Positions 1 through 7,834 of a DNA stretch of 39,918 nucleotides are shown here, one piece after another. Numbering within the stretch: position 1 is the stretch's first letter; each line of letters starts with the position of its first letter. The notes below the pieces were generated by a model, which searched no databases, was not told the origin of the DNA, and worked only from the letters and a program-made list of their open reading frames with translations. Both the position numbers and the translations under genes were made by a program. Source of the stretch: DYMC01 sp035406705 (lineage in GTDB: Bacteria > Verrucomicrobiota > Lentisphaeria > Victivallales > GWF2-50-93); contig CAYRRM010000029.1 of the NCBI GenBank assembly GCA_964426675.1, positions 1 through 39,918 on the forward strand, read 5' to 3'.

Positions 1-645
1 AGCAAGATTTTCATAAGGATGTACTGCAACAAAATCAAAATGTCCTCCTGCTCCAGCCTTTATAGCTGCATCAAAAAAACCAAGGTCAAAATTAGCACAA
101 CTAATTCCAATTTTTATATCAGGAGAAACTTTTTTAACTTCTTCATAAGCTGCTTTAACCAAATCCGCATATTCCTGGGCTTTATTATTTCCTTGATAAA
201 AACTGCCATTGAACTCATTCCACACTTCCCAATATTTAATATCATTTTTATATCGTTCTGCAACAGTCTTTACATACTTACGCCAATATTCTATATCTTT
301 AATTGGCCCCTTTCTTGTTCCTCCGTCCGCAGATGCAAAACGTGCAAAATATGCAAAACCACCTGAGAGATGAAGACCATTTTTCTTACAATCCGCAACT
401 AATTCATCAGCAAATTCCCAATTCCATTTATCTTGCTCAGACTGGATAGTATTCCATTCAGGAAAATAACGAAGCCATCTAATTCCATTTTTCTTTAAAA
501 TGGGATTAAATCGAGGAAATTCTTTTGACCATTCCGCACCAGATGCAATACCAAATGGACTCTTAAAAGAATCTTGTGCATAAATGAAAATTTGGCTGCT
601 AAAAAATATAAACCATATAAAAATTATTTTCATCTTTTTTAACAT
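1..645 (-). CDS. Secreted glycoside hydrolase, TIM-barrel (GH39/GH5-like), partial
   Basis: The frame is open from an ATG at 645 to the left edge, so the C-terminus lies outside the window. The first ~24 residues form a signal peptide ending near IYAQ/DS, so the protein is probably exported. The body reads like a clan-A glycosidase: an early G-I-A-S-G segment, 'GIRWLRYFPEW', and 'YWEVWNEFNG', where the Asn-Glu is the usual acid/base pair, followed by 'VAVHPYE'. The nucleophile would lie beyond the edge. The start at 645 is preferred over the in-frame ATG at 633 because a purine-rich ribosome-binding stretch (GGAGGGGG) lies a few bases upstream. It follows the pseudopilin and GntR/LacI regulator on the same strand and probably belongs to the same polysaccharide-use operon. 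Substrate cannot be told; the family is inferred from motifs only. Confidence 0.75.
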   Translation of the reverse strand, partial: MLKKMKIIFIWFIFFSSQIFIYAQDSFKSPFGIASGAEWSKEFPRFNPILKKNGIRWLRYFPEWNTIQSEQDKWNWEFADELVADCKKNGLHLSGGFAYFARFASADGGTRKGPIKDIEYWRKYVKTVAERYKNDIKYWEVWNEFNGSFYQGNNKAQEYADLVKAAYEEVKKVSPDIKIGISCANFDLGFFDAAIKAGAGGHFDFVAVHPYENLA

Positions 646-714
646 CTCTTCCCCCTCCCCCTTATATTTTTTATTGTAAGTCATTTTCTTCTTAAAATAA
701 ACTATGAACTTAAA

Positions 715-1479
715 CTAATTTGTTATCGCAACGCCTTTTTTATTCTTCCAAACCCTTATTCCTCCAGGTAAACCAGAACCTGGATCAGTCACTCTCCTGT
801 GATTATGAGCATTCAACAATTTATCAGAATTACAGGGATCAACATGACCATCAATAAAAAGACCATTTGTATAACCATGTGACATCCATATTCCCTGCTG
901 GTCCCACGATCCTCCTCTCCAAAACATTGCTGGTCGGAACCCTGTACATCCAGTGTAAAATTCCTTCCTCCATATCCCTGCTGCTGATGTACATGCAAGC
1001 CATAAATAATTTGATGGCTCTCTTATGCGTTGAGTCCTATAATACCAGGAATAGTCGTGATTATAAACAAGATATCGAAGATCTTGATAGGCAGGATTTG
1101 CCCACGAACAATCCCCCTCATATACACCATATGAGCCTCCAGCATAAGGTCCCTGATTATTTTTAGGACAGAACAATATATTTCTTTTTGTTGAATTGAT
1201 ATAACCAAGATAATTGCTCCCCCATAACATTTCATACCATCGAATAAAATCACCCCAGGCTGGCCCCTTCCATATTGTAGAACCGTTTCTCCATCCCCCA
1301 AAGTCCGATTCATAGCAGGCAAATGCAACCCCAACTTGCTTCTGTTGTCCTGCACACAATACCGCAATTGCTGCATCCTTGGCATTCTTTAATGCAGGTA
1401 ATAAGAGCGCCGCTAAAATTGCTATAATCGCAATAACCACCAATAACTCAATTAAAGTAAACCCCCTTCTTATCTTCAT
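715..1479 (-). CDS. Pseudopilin-like protein, prepilin N-terminal motif with H-X-DG C-terminal motif
   Basis: The N-terminus MKIRRGFTLIELLVVIAII is a class III/type II prepilin leader: a short basic leader, cleavage after Gly6, then Phe+1, Thr+2 and Glu+5, and a hydrophobic helix to about residue 30. The remaining ~220 residues are rich in Trp, Tyr and Gly and end with a 'SHGYTNGLFIDGHVDP' segment, the H-X-DG signature of the large prepilin-like family of Planctomycetes, Verrucomicrobia and Lentisphaerae. Such proteins are exported through type IV pilus or type II secretion machinery; their role is poorly known and an association with extracellular polysaccharide handling is an inference. The start codon directly follows the stop of the GntR/LacI regulator, and its ribosome-binding site (GGGAGGGAGAG) lies in the 3' end of that gene, so the two are co-transcribed. 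Confidence 0.85.
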   Translation of the reverse strand: MKIRRGFTLIELLVVIAIIAILAALLLPALKNAKDAAIAVLCAGQQKQVGVAFACYESDFGGWRNGSTIWKGPAWGDFIRWYEMLWGSNYLGYINSTKRNILFCPKNNQGPYAGGSYGVYEGDCSWANPAYQDLRYLVYNHDYSWYYRTQRIREPSNYLWLACTSAAGIWRKEFYTGCTGFRPAMFWRGGSWDQQGIWMSHGYTNGLFIDGHVDPCNSDKLLNAHNHRRVTDPGSGLPGGIRVWKNKKGVAITN

Positions 1480-2592
1480 TTAACTCTCCCTCCCCATCGT
1501 TACAAGAGAATCATCTCTATTACTTAACTTTAATGGCATTGTAGATTCTCTTAATGCTAACTCAGGCATAATCGATACCCATTTTGTTGGCGACTTATCA
1601 CCTTCGAGTCTTGATAAAATCATTTTCAATGCAGCTTCTGCACATGCTTCAATATCTTGCCAAACCAGAGATAAAGCCACTGAAAAATATGCACTATCAG
1701 AAAGTGCACCAACTGCAATAATACTCAAATCTTGAGGAATTTTAAGATTACTTTCACTTGCAGCCTTTAATATTCCGGCCACAGGTATCTCACTCAAACA
1801 AAAAAGAGCTGTAAAATCTATTCCCTCTGATATAATTCTTTTGAAAGATGTATATGCCTTTAAAGTGGCATCATCACCATACTTTGTTTCCGCACTAAAA
1901 AGAGAAACATTTTTTATCCCATTAAGTGAACAATGCTTTAAAAAACCATTTTTTCTAAGTTCTATTATCGTCGTTGGTGGTTCGGGGTCAAATATAGCTA
2001 ATTTCCTGTGTCCAAGATTGATAAGATGAGACGCCGCTATCACACCTGCCATTTCATCATCTATGGACACAGAATCAAAACCAATAGATTGTAAATTCGA
2101 CTCAACAACGACAACAGGAACCATAAGAGTTTTTAGGTATAATAATTCTTTAAGATCAATAGGAAAACGACGAGGAAATATTATTATAGCATCATACCTA
2201 CCATGACTAATATGATTTTTTAATTGACTATCACTTTTCATTTGAATTAATTCCGGAATCATACCATTAATAGAAGTAGTATCAAACAATACCTTTGCAT
2301 ACTTTGCCACATAAGCAGATGGATAATCTGGAATCACTATTGCTATCTTATATTGCTCCGTCAAAATCTTAGAACTATTATTATAATCGCTAGATAAAGT
2401 ATATGTCCCATCCCCAACATAACTAATAAGCAAGCCCTCCTTCCTTAAACTCTGTAAAACAGAGTCAATAACACTTTGACTCACCCTATATTTTTTCATT
2501 AAATCCCTGATTGGAGGAATGCGAGTATTTGGAGGCAAATTCATTATTGCCTCTCTGAGTTTATCATACACAATTTTTGTTTTTTTTGTCAT
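1480..2592 (-). CDS. GntR-type HTH regulator with LacI/GalR-like sugar-sensing domain
   Basis: A 370-residue regulator. Residues ~1-68 are a GntR winged helix ('KLREAIMNLPPNTRIPPIRD', 'YRVSQSVIDSVLQSLRKEGL', then a wing 'GDGTYTL'). Residues ~82-350 look like a periplasmic-binding-protein-type effector domain ('IAIVIPDYPS', 'YDAIIIFPRR', 'VSIDDEMAGVIAASHLINLGHRKLAIFD'), as in LacI/GalR proteins and AraR-like hybrids. Such proteins normally repress carbohydrate genes until a sugar binds. It is first in a minus-strand operon with a pseudopilin and a secreted glycoside hydrolase, its likely targets. A palindrome at 2619-2651 upstream may be its operator. The fold assignment is secure; the ligand is unknown. 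Confidence 0.85.
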   Translation of the reverse strand: MTKKTKIVYDKLREAIMNLPPNTRIPPIRDLMKKYRVSQSVIDSVLQSLRKEGLLISYVGDGTYTLSSDYNNSSKILTEQYKIAIVIPDYPSAYVAKYAKVLFDTTSINGMIPELIQMKSDSQLKNHISHGRYDAIIIFPRRFPIDLKELLYLKTLMVPVVVVESNLQSIGFDSVSIDDEMAGVIAASHLINLGHRKLAIFDPEPPTTIIELRKNGFLKHCSLNGIKNVSLFSAETKYGDDATLKAYTSFKRIISEGIDFTALFCLSEIPVAGILKAASESNLKIPQDLSIIAVGALSDSAYFSVALSLVWQDIEACAEAALKMILSRLEGDKSPTKWVSIMPELALRESTMPLKLSNRDDSLVTMGRES

Positions 2593-2618
2593 TCTTTAAA
2601 TTAAATTTAATAAAATAA

Positions 2619-2651
2619 ATACAATTATATACTATATTATACTTATTGTAT
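2619..2651. promoter_or_regulatory. Candidate operator palindrome upstream of the GntR/LacI regulator
   Basis: ATACAAT (2619-2625) and its exact reverse complement ATTGTAT (2645-2651) face each other across 19 bases in the divergent spacer between the GntR/LacI gene and the IclR gene. The spacing and location suit a dimeric repressor site, but the region is very AT-rich and the match could be chance. Confidence 0.3.
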
Positions 2652-2746
2652 TGAAAAAAATCAAGTTAAAAAAAAATTTTTTTACTTTTTTTATTTGAAA
2701 AATTAATTTCAGGGAATAAATTTCATATATAAAATTAATTTTAAAT

Positions 2747-3484
2747 ATGAAACAAAAATATAAAGCGCCTGCATTAGCAAGAGGATTAGATTTAATAGAA
2801 TTTCTATCTGAATCAGAACCGCTTACCCTTGAAAGATTATCAGAAAAACTTTCAATTCCCAAGGCATCCCTCTTGAGATTACTCGAAACTCTTGAACTAA
2901 AAGGATATGTTGAAAAAAATCCTAAAAATAAAGAATATATGGCAAAAACCATCATCATCCCTACTTTCATCGAAAAAAATCTAAGAGAAAAAATAAATAA
3001 ACTTCTTAATGATTTATCAGAAAAGACTCTCAGAACAGTGGAATTTTATATTCCCGATAAAAATGGACTAAAAATTGCATTTAGAAAAGAATGTGAAATA
3101 AAGAATATTACAGTAAAAGCGAAAATAGGATTCAAACGATCCCTTGACTCAGAATTTGAAGCAGTCACAAGAATTGCACATGCATTTGCTGATTCTCTAA
3201 AAACCCAATACTACGATAAAATGTGGATATATAATTCAGGACAAATAAAAAAAATCAATAAAGAAGACTATGAAGAATTTGTTAAAACAACAAAAAAAGA
3301 AAGAATCGCAATAGACTTTGAATTTAATTCAAACGGTGTTCGCAGAACCGCCGCCCCAATCTTTGAGGATAAAAATTTAATCGGAATTATCGCTTTAGCC
3401 GAAAATTTTTACCCAAATTGTGATGAAGATACAAAAAAAAATGCAAAGATTCTTAAAAATACTTGTGAACTTTTCTCAAAATAA
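2747..3484 (+). CDS. IclR-family transcriptional regulator
   Basis: 245 residues. Residues ~5-65 form an IclR winged helix-turn-helix ('ALARGLDLIEFLSESEPLTL', 'LSIPKASLLRLLETLELKGY'). Residues ~70-245 form the GAF-like effector domain, with the family-typical C-terminal run 'GVRRTAAPIFEDKNLIGIIA'. IclR proteins control small-molecule catabolism. It sits 22 bases upstream of the sulfatase on the same strand, and the two are probably one transcript, so the regulator likely governs sulfated-glycan use. Divergent from the GntR/LacI gene. Confidence 0.88.
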   Translation: MKQKYKAPALARGLDLIEFLSESEPLTLERLSEKLSIPKASLLRLLETLELKGYVEKNPKNKEYMAKTIIIPTFIEKNLREKINKLLNDLSEKTLRTVEFYIPDKNGLKIAFRKECEIKNITVKAKIGFKRSLDSEFEAVTRIAHAFADSLKTQYYDKMWIYNSGQIKKINKEDYEEFVKTTKKERIAIDFEFNSNGVRRTAAPIFEDKNLIGIIALAENFYPNCDEDTKKNAKILKNTCELFSK

Positions 3485-3506
3485 CTCAAAATAAGGAGAT
3501 AAAATT

Positions 3507-4979
3507 ATGAGAATTCTACACATCGACATCGACACACTTAGACCTGATCACCTCAGTTGTTATGGTTATCACCGCAAAACATCGCCAAATATAGATCAGG
3601 TCGCGTCAGAAGGTGTGCGCTTTGAAAATTGCTATGTTTCAGATTCCCCTTGCCTGCCATCCAGAGCAGCATTTTATTCCGGAAAATGTGGTATTCGAAA
3701 TGGTGCCATAAATCATGGGGGTATGGCGGCAGATTATGCGATAAATGCGAGAGAAAGAGGTTTTCGCACATTTCAGGATAATTATATAGTAAAAATGAGA
3801 GAAAAATTTTATACTGTTTCTATAAGCCCCTTCGGCGAAAGACATTCATCTTTCTGGTTTTATAACGGTTTTAGAGAAATGTATAACACAGGAAAAGGCG
3901 GTTCTGAAAGAGCAGATGAAGTAGTTCCTATCGCACTTGATTGGCTCAATAGAAAGGGAAAAGAAAACAACTGGTATTTACATATAAATGTCTGGGACCC
4001 ACATACTCCATATCAAGTTCCAGAATCCGAAGGAAATCCATTCCAAAATTCCCCTCCACCTTCATGGATGACAGAAGATATAAGATTAAAAACATGGAAT
4101 AATTACGGACCTGGAAGTGCCCGTGATCCAGGAGGAAATTATGGTCTAAACAATTATTACAAAAAATTTCCACGAATGGTAAATGAAATCAATTCTATTG
4201 AAGCATATAAAAAATGGATTGATGGCTATGATTGTGGAATATTCTATGCAGATAAAATGATAGGAATGGTCTTAAATAAACTCAAAGAGCTTGGCATATA
4301 TGATGATACCTTAATTATGATAAGTTCAGACCATGGCGAAAATCAAGGGGAATTATCCGTTTATGGAGACCATCAAACTGCAGACCACATAACAAATAGA
4401 GTTCCAATGATTGTGCGCCACCCAAAAGGAATAGGTGGAAAAGGAAGAGTCGATTCTGCTCTATACTATCAATTTGATATTGCTGCAACATTCCTGGAAT
4501 TATCCGGAATAAATGTTCCTGAATCATGGGACGGAAAATCATTCTTTGAAGATTTCAAAAATGAAAAATCCTCAGGACGCGATTATCTTGTAATTTCCAA
4601 TTGTGCGTGGTCCTGCCAACGCTCTGTTAGATGGGAAGACTGGATAATGATAAAAAGTTATCACACCGGACTAAAAAATTATCCTGAAAAAATGCTCTTT
4701 AATCTAAAAGAAGATCCTCATGAATTACTAAATCTCGCAGAAAAATTTCCTGAAAAAGTAGATTATGCGCTCGCAAGACTCGAAGAATGGACAGCAAATG
4801 AAATGAAACGCTCACATAGAGATGTTGACCCTCTTTGGACTGTTATTCGAGAAGGAGGCCCTTTTCATGCGTCCTTCAAAAGCCCAATCTACGAAGATTA
4901 CTTAAAACGCTTGAAAGAAACAAATAGAGAATGGGCTCTTGGGGAACTCGAAAAACGGAAAAAAGAAATATATTTTTGA
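3507..4979 (+). CDS. Formylglycine-dependent sulfatase (Cys type)
   Basis: 490 residues of the alkaline-phosphatase-like sulfatase family. The N-terminus 'HIDIDTLRPDHLSCYGY' supplies the metal-binding Asp7 and Asp9. 'CLPSR' at residues 49-53 is the C-x-P-S-R signature in which Cys49 is converted to formylglycine. 'ISSDHGENQG' carries the second metal-binding Asp-His pair. No signal peptide is visible, so the enzyme may be cytoplasmic, acting on imported sulfated oligosaccharides. The N-terminal style and the Asp-rich start resemble heparan-N-sulfatase/arylsulfatase relatives, but the substrate is not predictable. A good ribosome-binding site (AAGGAG) lies upstream. Expressed with the IclR regulator just before it. 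No maturase for the Cys is in the window. Confidence 0.92.
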   Translation: MRILHIDIDTLRPDHLSCYGYHRKTSPNIDQVASEGVRFENCYVSDSPCLPSRAAFYSGKCGIRNGAINHGGMAADYAINARERGFRTFQDNYIVKMREKFYTVSISPFGERHSSFWFYNGFREMYNTGKGGSERADEVVPIALDWLNRKGKENNWYLHINVWDPHTPYQVPESEGNPFQNSPPPSWMTEDIRLKTWNNYGPGSARDPGGNYGLNNYYKKFPRMVNEINSIEAYKKWIDGYDCGIFYADKMIGMVLNKLKELGIYDDTLIMISSDHGENQGELSVYGDHQTADHITNRVPMIVRHPKGIGGKGRVDSALYYQFDIAATFLELSGINVPESWDGKSFFEDFKNEKSSGRDYLVISNCAWSCQRSVRWEDWIMIKSYHTGLKNYPEKMLFNLKEDPHELLNLAEKFPEKVDYALARLEEWTANEMKRSHRDVDPLWTVIREGGPFHASFKSPIYEDYLKRLKETNREWALGELEKRKKEIYF

Positions 4980-5501
4980 TATAAGACTTTGCCTCTGAAA
5001 TTGGAATGCAAATTTACGTGTAATAACGCATTAACCTAAATTAAGCAGTTGGTGGCCGTATTTACCGTAGATAGCAGACAGTGAGACGAAGCTGTAGTAA
5101 CTAGTAGTCGAAGCTAACGAACTAGATACGGTAAATGTGGACACCCCCCTCGTGAGTTGAAAATCGTAAAAAAATCGTCAAGCTAAAAAGTTGATGAAGC
5201 ATAATCTATAACAACTTTATTTTCACATACATAGAAATAAAAACAATTTTCAACTGTTTTTTAGGATAAACTTACTGTTATGCATCAATCTATGTTCTAT
5301 CTTTGGCAGTCTTAACATTCCTGCCCATAATTCATTTTCTATTTCAGCCATGAATTTTGAGTAAAAAAAACACTTATCTCCTGACTTCAGAAAAAAATCA
5401 TAAAATAAACGAATTAATATAGGGTAAGTCAAAGAATGAAATCATGAAAGACATCAACTAATGAGAAAAAACATCTTTTTCAGAATCTTGCTTAAAAAAA
5501 A
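4980..5501. other. Intergenic region with one structured element
   Basis: About 520 bases between the sulfatase and tRNA-Gly. Apart from the branched hairpin at 5051-5145, I see no convincing gene. A 60-codon minus-strand frame at 5250-5432 starts with TTG, has no clear ribosome-binding site and matches nothing I recognise. Confidence 0.5.
5051..5145 (+). repeat. Branched hairpin element, possibly a mobile-element remnant or structured RNA
   Basis: The outer arms 5051-5069 and 5127-5145 pair over 19 positions with one mismatch (5055/5141) and two G-T wobbles. The inner ten pairs, ATTTACCGTA (5060-5069) with TACGGTAAAT (5127-5136), are perfect. Inside are a CTAGT/ACTAG stem (5101-5105 with 5121-5125) and a short ACAG/CTGT stem. 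On the minus strand the interior shows two imperfect ~20-base direct repeats starting CTAGTT, as in the ends of some insertion sequences. A six-C run follows at 5144-5149. Long inverted arms and G+C above the surroundings make it either a MITE-like remnant or a transcribed RNA. No family is recognised. Confidence 0.45.
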
Positions 5502-5576
5502 TGGAGCGAGCGAAGGGATTTGAACCCTCGACATTCACGTTGGCAACGTGACGCTCTACCACTGAGCTACGCTCGC
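5502..5576 (-). tRNA. tRNA-Gly (anticodon GCC)
   Basis: On the minus strand a full cloverleaf folds: acceptor GCGAGCG paired with CGCTCGC, D-arm GCTCAGTGGTAGAGC, anticodon arm TCACG-TTGCCAA-CGTGA with anticodon GCC, T-arm with the TTCGAAT loop, and an encoded CCA at 5504-5502. The gene reads GGC/GGT codons. A matching promoter lies 42 bases upstream. Confidence 0.96.
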
Positions 5577-5617
5577 ATTTTCTACTTCGATTAAAATTAA
5601 AAATTCTTAAATGAAGT

Positions 5618-5645
5618 ATTATAATATAATTTGAAATCTTTTCAA
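5618..5645 (-). promoter_or_regulatory. Sigma70-type promoter of tRNA-Gly
   Basis: Read on the minus strand, TTGAAA (5645-5640) and TATAAT (5623-5618) are separated by 16 bases and precede tRNA-Gly. The -10 is a perfect consensus and the -35 differs by one base from TTGACA. Confidence 0.65.
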
Positions 5646-5698
5646 ATTTTTTTCAGAATAGTTTTGAAAAAAAAAATCCATCTGATATACTAATCTGA

Positions 5699-5948
5699 AT
5701 ATTTCATAATTTATGAAATATCAAGCCAAAAGGTGGCTACGTTAGTCTTATTTCAACGTGGTCTCATGATGGTGATTCTATATTGCATAATGATAAATGA
5801 TGATTGATTAGAATCAAAATATGGTTTTATTAGTTTTGATTTGCTAATAGTGAATTATCATCGCTTTTGGGAACCTTGAGTATCAAGAACTAAAAGTAAT
5901 TATTCCTTAAATCAGAATAAGTTATAAAACAAGTGGGATAGATATCCC
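5699..5948 (+). ncRNA. Candidate multi-branched structured RNA or leader, family unknown
   Basis: The spacer before the 5981 gene holds several paired segments. An AT-rich palindrome with 11-base arms spans 5699-5721. CCAAAAG (5726-5732) pairs with CTTTTGG (5864-5870) and would close a junction. Inside it are a nine-pair stem 5735-5743/5755-5763 with two wobble pairs, a seven-pair stem GATTCTA/TAGAATC (5774-5780/5809-5815) and a five-pair stem 5829-5833/5844-5848. Downstream are CTTGA/TCAAG (5875-5887) and GGGATA/TATCCC (5935-5948). The wobble pairs favour the plus strand. It could be a stand-alone RNA or the 5' leader of the downstream operon. It matches no riboswitch core I know, and chance pairing in AT-rich DNA is possible. 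Confidence 0.3.
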
Positions 5949-5980
5949 GGAGAATTTAATTTCTACAAAAATATAATCTT

Positions 5981-6790
5981 ATGAAAAAGAAAAAGAAAAG
6001 AAGTTCAGTATTGCTTAACTCTCTCTTCAAATTATTAGCAATAATTATAGTATTGGCAATTCCATTAGTAGCTGCCTACGGAATTTTTCGTGCTTATAAA
6101 GAGGCTGAAAAAACTCAAATACAAAATATAAAAGATGAATTAGAAAAGTTGCCGAAATTCTCTCCAATTGAGGCAGCAGCTGAAAAAAACTGGAAATATC
6201 CCCCTATCCCACCAAAAAAAACAATCGAAGAATTAAATAATATAATAAAAGATGAAATCGATAAGCAGGAGAAAATACTCTTTCCTAAAAAAGAACTTAT
6301 GTATGAAAAAGCAAATGTTATAAAAAAATACACTCCCGCAAAAGAAGGACAATATGTTGAATTCCAACTAAATTACTCTAATGATAAAGTCAAAGGAATC
6401 TTCAGAGGTAGAGAGGGAATATCTATCAAAATAGATGATAGAAAAATCAAAATTATTGATGTTCTTGAGGATTACCGTTACTTATTCGATGAACCTATGG
6501 CAGAAAAACTCGCATCGGAAAAATGCGCAGAACTCGATAAAATATGGCAGGAAAAAATAGATAATTTCAAAAAAGAAAAGGAAAAAGAATTGATAGAAAA
6601 ATATTACACTGAAGAAGGTTTTGTAAAAATCAGTGAAGGTCTATGGAAACACCATAGCGATATAGTTAACGAATATATCGAAAAAAAAGAAAGAGAATTC
6701 AATGAAAAAAATAAAGCTGCAAAATTGGAAATCTTTGCAAAACATAAAATTTTCGGTATCTTTCCGGTTTCTCCAGAAAAAATACACTAA
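5981..6790 (+). CDS. Membrane-anchored, Lys/Glu-rich protein of unknown function
   Basis: 269 residues. A basic N-terminus (KKKKKR) is followed by one membrane helix at about residues 12-34, so the bulk should face the periplasm. The rest is very rich in Lys and Glu with long helical or coiled-coil stretches around residues 40-100 and 175-250, and one more compact section around 105-165 ('YTPAKEGQYVEFQLNYSND', 'GIFRGREGISIKIDDRKIKI') that could be a small beta domain. I do not recognise the family. It is first in a plus-strand cluster with oppD, oppF and dgt, 39 bases before oppD. The long upstream spacer with hairpins may control it. Confidence 0.7.
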   Translation: MKKKKKRSSVLLNSLFKLLAIIIVLAIPLVAAYGIFRAYKEAEKTQIQNIKDELEKLPKFSPIEAAAEKNWKYPPIPPKKTIEELNNIIKDEIDKQEKILFPKKELMYEKANVIKKYTPAKEGQYVEFQLNYSNDKVKGIFRGREGISIKIDDRKIKIIDVLEDYRYLFDEPMAEKLASEKCAELDKIWQEKIDNFKKEKEKELIEKYYTEEGFVKISEGLWKHHSDIVNEYIEKKEREFNEKNKAAKLEIFAKHKIFGIFPVSPEKIH

Positions 6791-6829
6791 TCTCCCTGAA
6801 ACCTTAATGGAAAAAATCTATACATAAAA

Positions 6830-7834
6830 ATGACCAATAGCTCTACAATACTGAAAGTTGAAAATCTAAAAATTTCCTTTTCTATTGAAGGGCAAATCTT
6901 CCAGGCAATTGAAGATATATCATTCTTCCTGAAAAAAGGCGAAATCCTCTCTATTGTAGGAGAAAGTGGATGCGGGAAAACAGTAACATGCTTATCTCTC
7001 ACAAAACTTCTCCCTGAACCTCCAGCAATTTATGAAAGCGGTTCAATAAAATTTTACTCACAAAATATCGAGAGCAAAAATATTCTCGAAATGTCACCTT
7101 CAGAAATTTGCAAAATTCGGAGACATATAGTAGCTCACATATTCCAGGAACCTTCAGTATCATTAAATCCTGTTTTCACTATATTCGAGCAAATATCAGA
7201 AGTAATTGACCTTAGAACAACCCCATGTAAAAACCATAAAGAAGAAGTAATTTCTTTACTCGCACAAGTAGGTATTCCAGATCCAGAAAAAAAAATGATG
7301 TCATATCCCCATGAACTCAGTGGAGGAATGCAACAACGAGCAATGATCGCAATGGCTTTAGCTGCAAAACCCCAAATATTAATTGCTGATGAACCAACAA
7401 CCGCCCTCGACGTAACAATACAAGCCCAAATTCTTGATCTTATAAAAGAATTAAAAGATAAAAATAATATGTCTGTAATTCTTATAACTCATAATCTCGG
7501 TATTGTCTCTGAAGTTGCCAATAATGTAATTGTAATGTATGCAGGACATATTGTCGAAAAAGGAAGTTCTTCTGAAATAATAGCAAATCCACTGCATCCA
7601 TACACAAAAAGCCTGCTGTCTACAGTTCCTCGATTTGGTAATGAGCAAAAAAAATTATCTACAATCCCGGGAACAGTTCCTTCTCCATCAAACTATCCTC
7701 CTGGTTGTAGATTTTTCGGAAGATGCCCCCTCGCAGAACAATTAACCCCAGAAAAAAGAAAGCTCTGCGAAAATTCAAAACCAGAACTCAAAAACCTAAA
7801 TGGAAGATTCTCAAAATGCCACTTCTCAGAGTAG
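6830..7834 (+). CDS. oppD: Oligopeptide/dipeptide ABC transporter ATP-binding protein (OppD/DppD-like)
   Basis: 334 residues. Walker A GESGCGKT is at residues 44-51, the signature 'LSGGMQQRAMIAMAL' and Walker B 'ILIADEPTTALD' follow, and the C-terminal extension 'GCRFFGRCPLAEQ' is the Cys-containing oligopeptide-transporter domain of the OppD/DppD group. With OppF it forms the ATPase pair that powers peptide uptake at the inner membrane. It overlaps the start of oppF by 19 bases. The permeases and binding protein (OppA, B, C) are not in the window. The exact substrate (peptide, nickel, glycan) cannot be told from the ATPase. Confidence 0.93.
   Translation: MTNSSTILKVENLKISFSIEGQIFQAIEDISFFLKKGEILSIVGESGCGKTVTCLSLTKLLPEPPAIYESGSIKFYSQNIESKNILEMSPSEICKIRRHIVAHIFQEPSVSLNPVFTIFEQISEVIDLRTTPCKNHKEEVISLLAQVGIPDPEKKMMSYPHELSGGMQQRAMIAMALAAKPQILIADEPTTALDVTIQAQILDLIKELKDKNNMSVILITHNLGIVSEVANNVIVMYAGHIVEKGSSSEIIANPLHPYTKSLLSTVPRFGNEQKKLSTIPGTVPSPSNYPPGCRFFGRCPLAEQLTPEKRKLCENSKPELKNLNGRFSKCHFSE

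Noticed and set aside
867..1385. Frames overlapping the pseudopilin gene on both strands
   Set aside because: They are alternative frames of a well-supported gene and carry no family signature.
5250..5432. Sixty-codon minus-strand frame
   Set aside because: TTG start, no clear ribosome-binding site and no recognisable motif; kept only as a remark in the spacer entry.
5699..5948. A known riboswitch upstream of the 5981 gene
   Set aside because: No core motif of TPP, SAM, cobalamin, lysine, glycine, purine or c-di-GMP riboswitches was found.
7723..7815. Longer N-terminus for OppF from the ATG at 7723
   Set aside because: The extra 31 residues are basic, low-complexity and overlap the OppD C-terminal coding region; the ABC domain starts at 7816.
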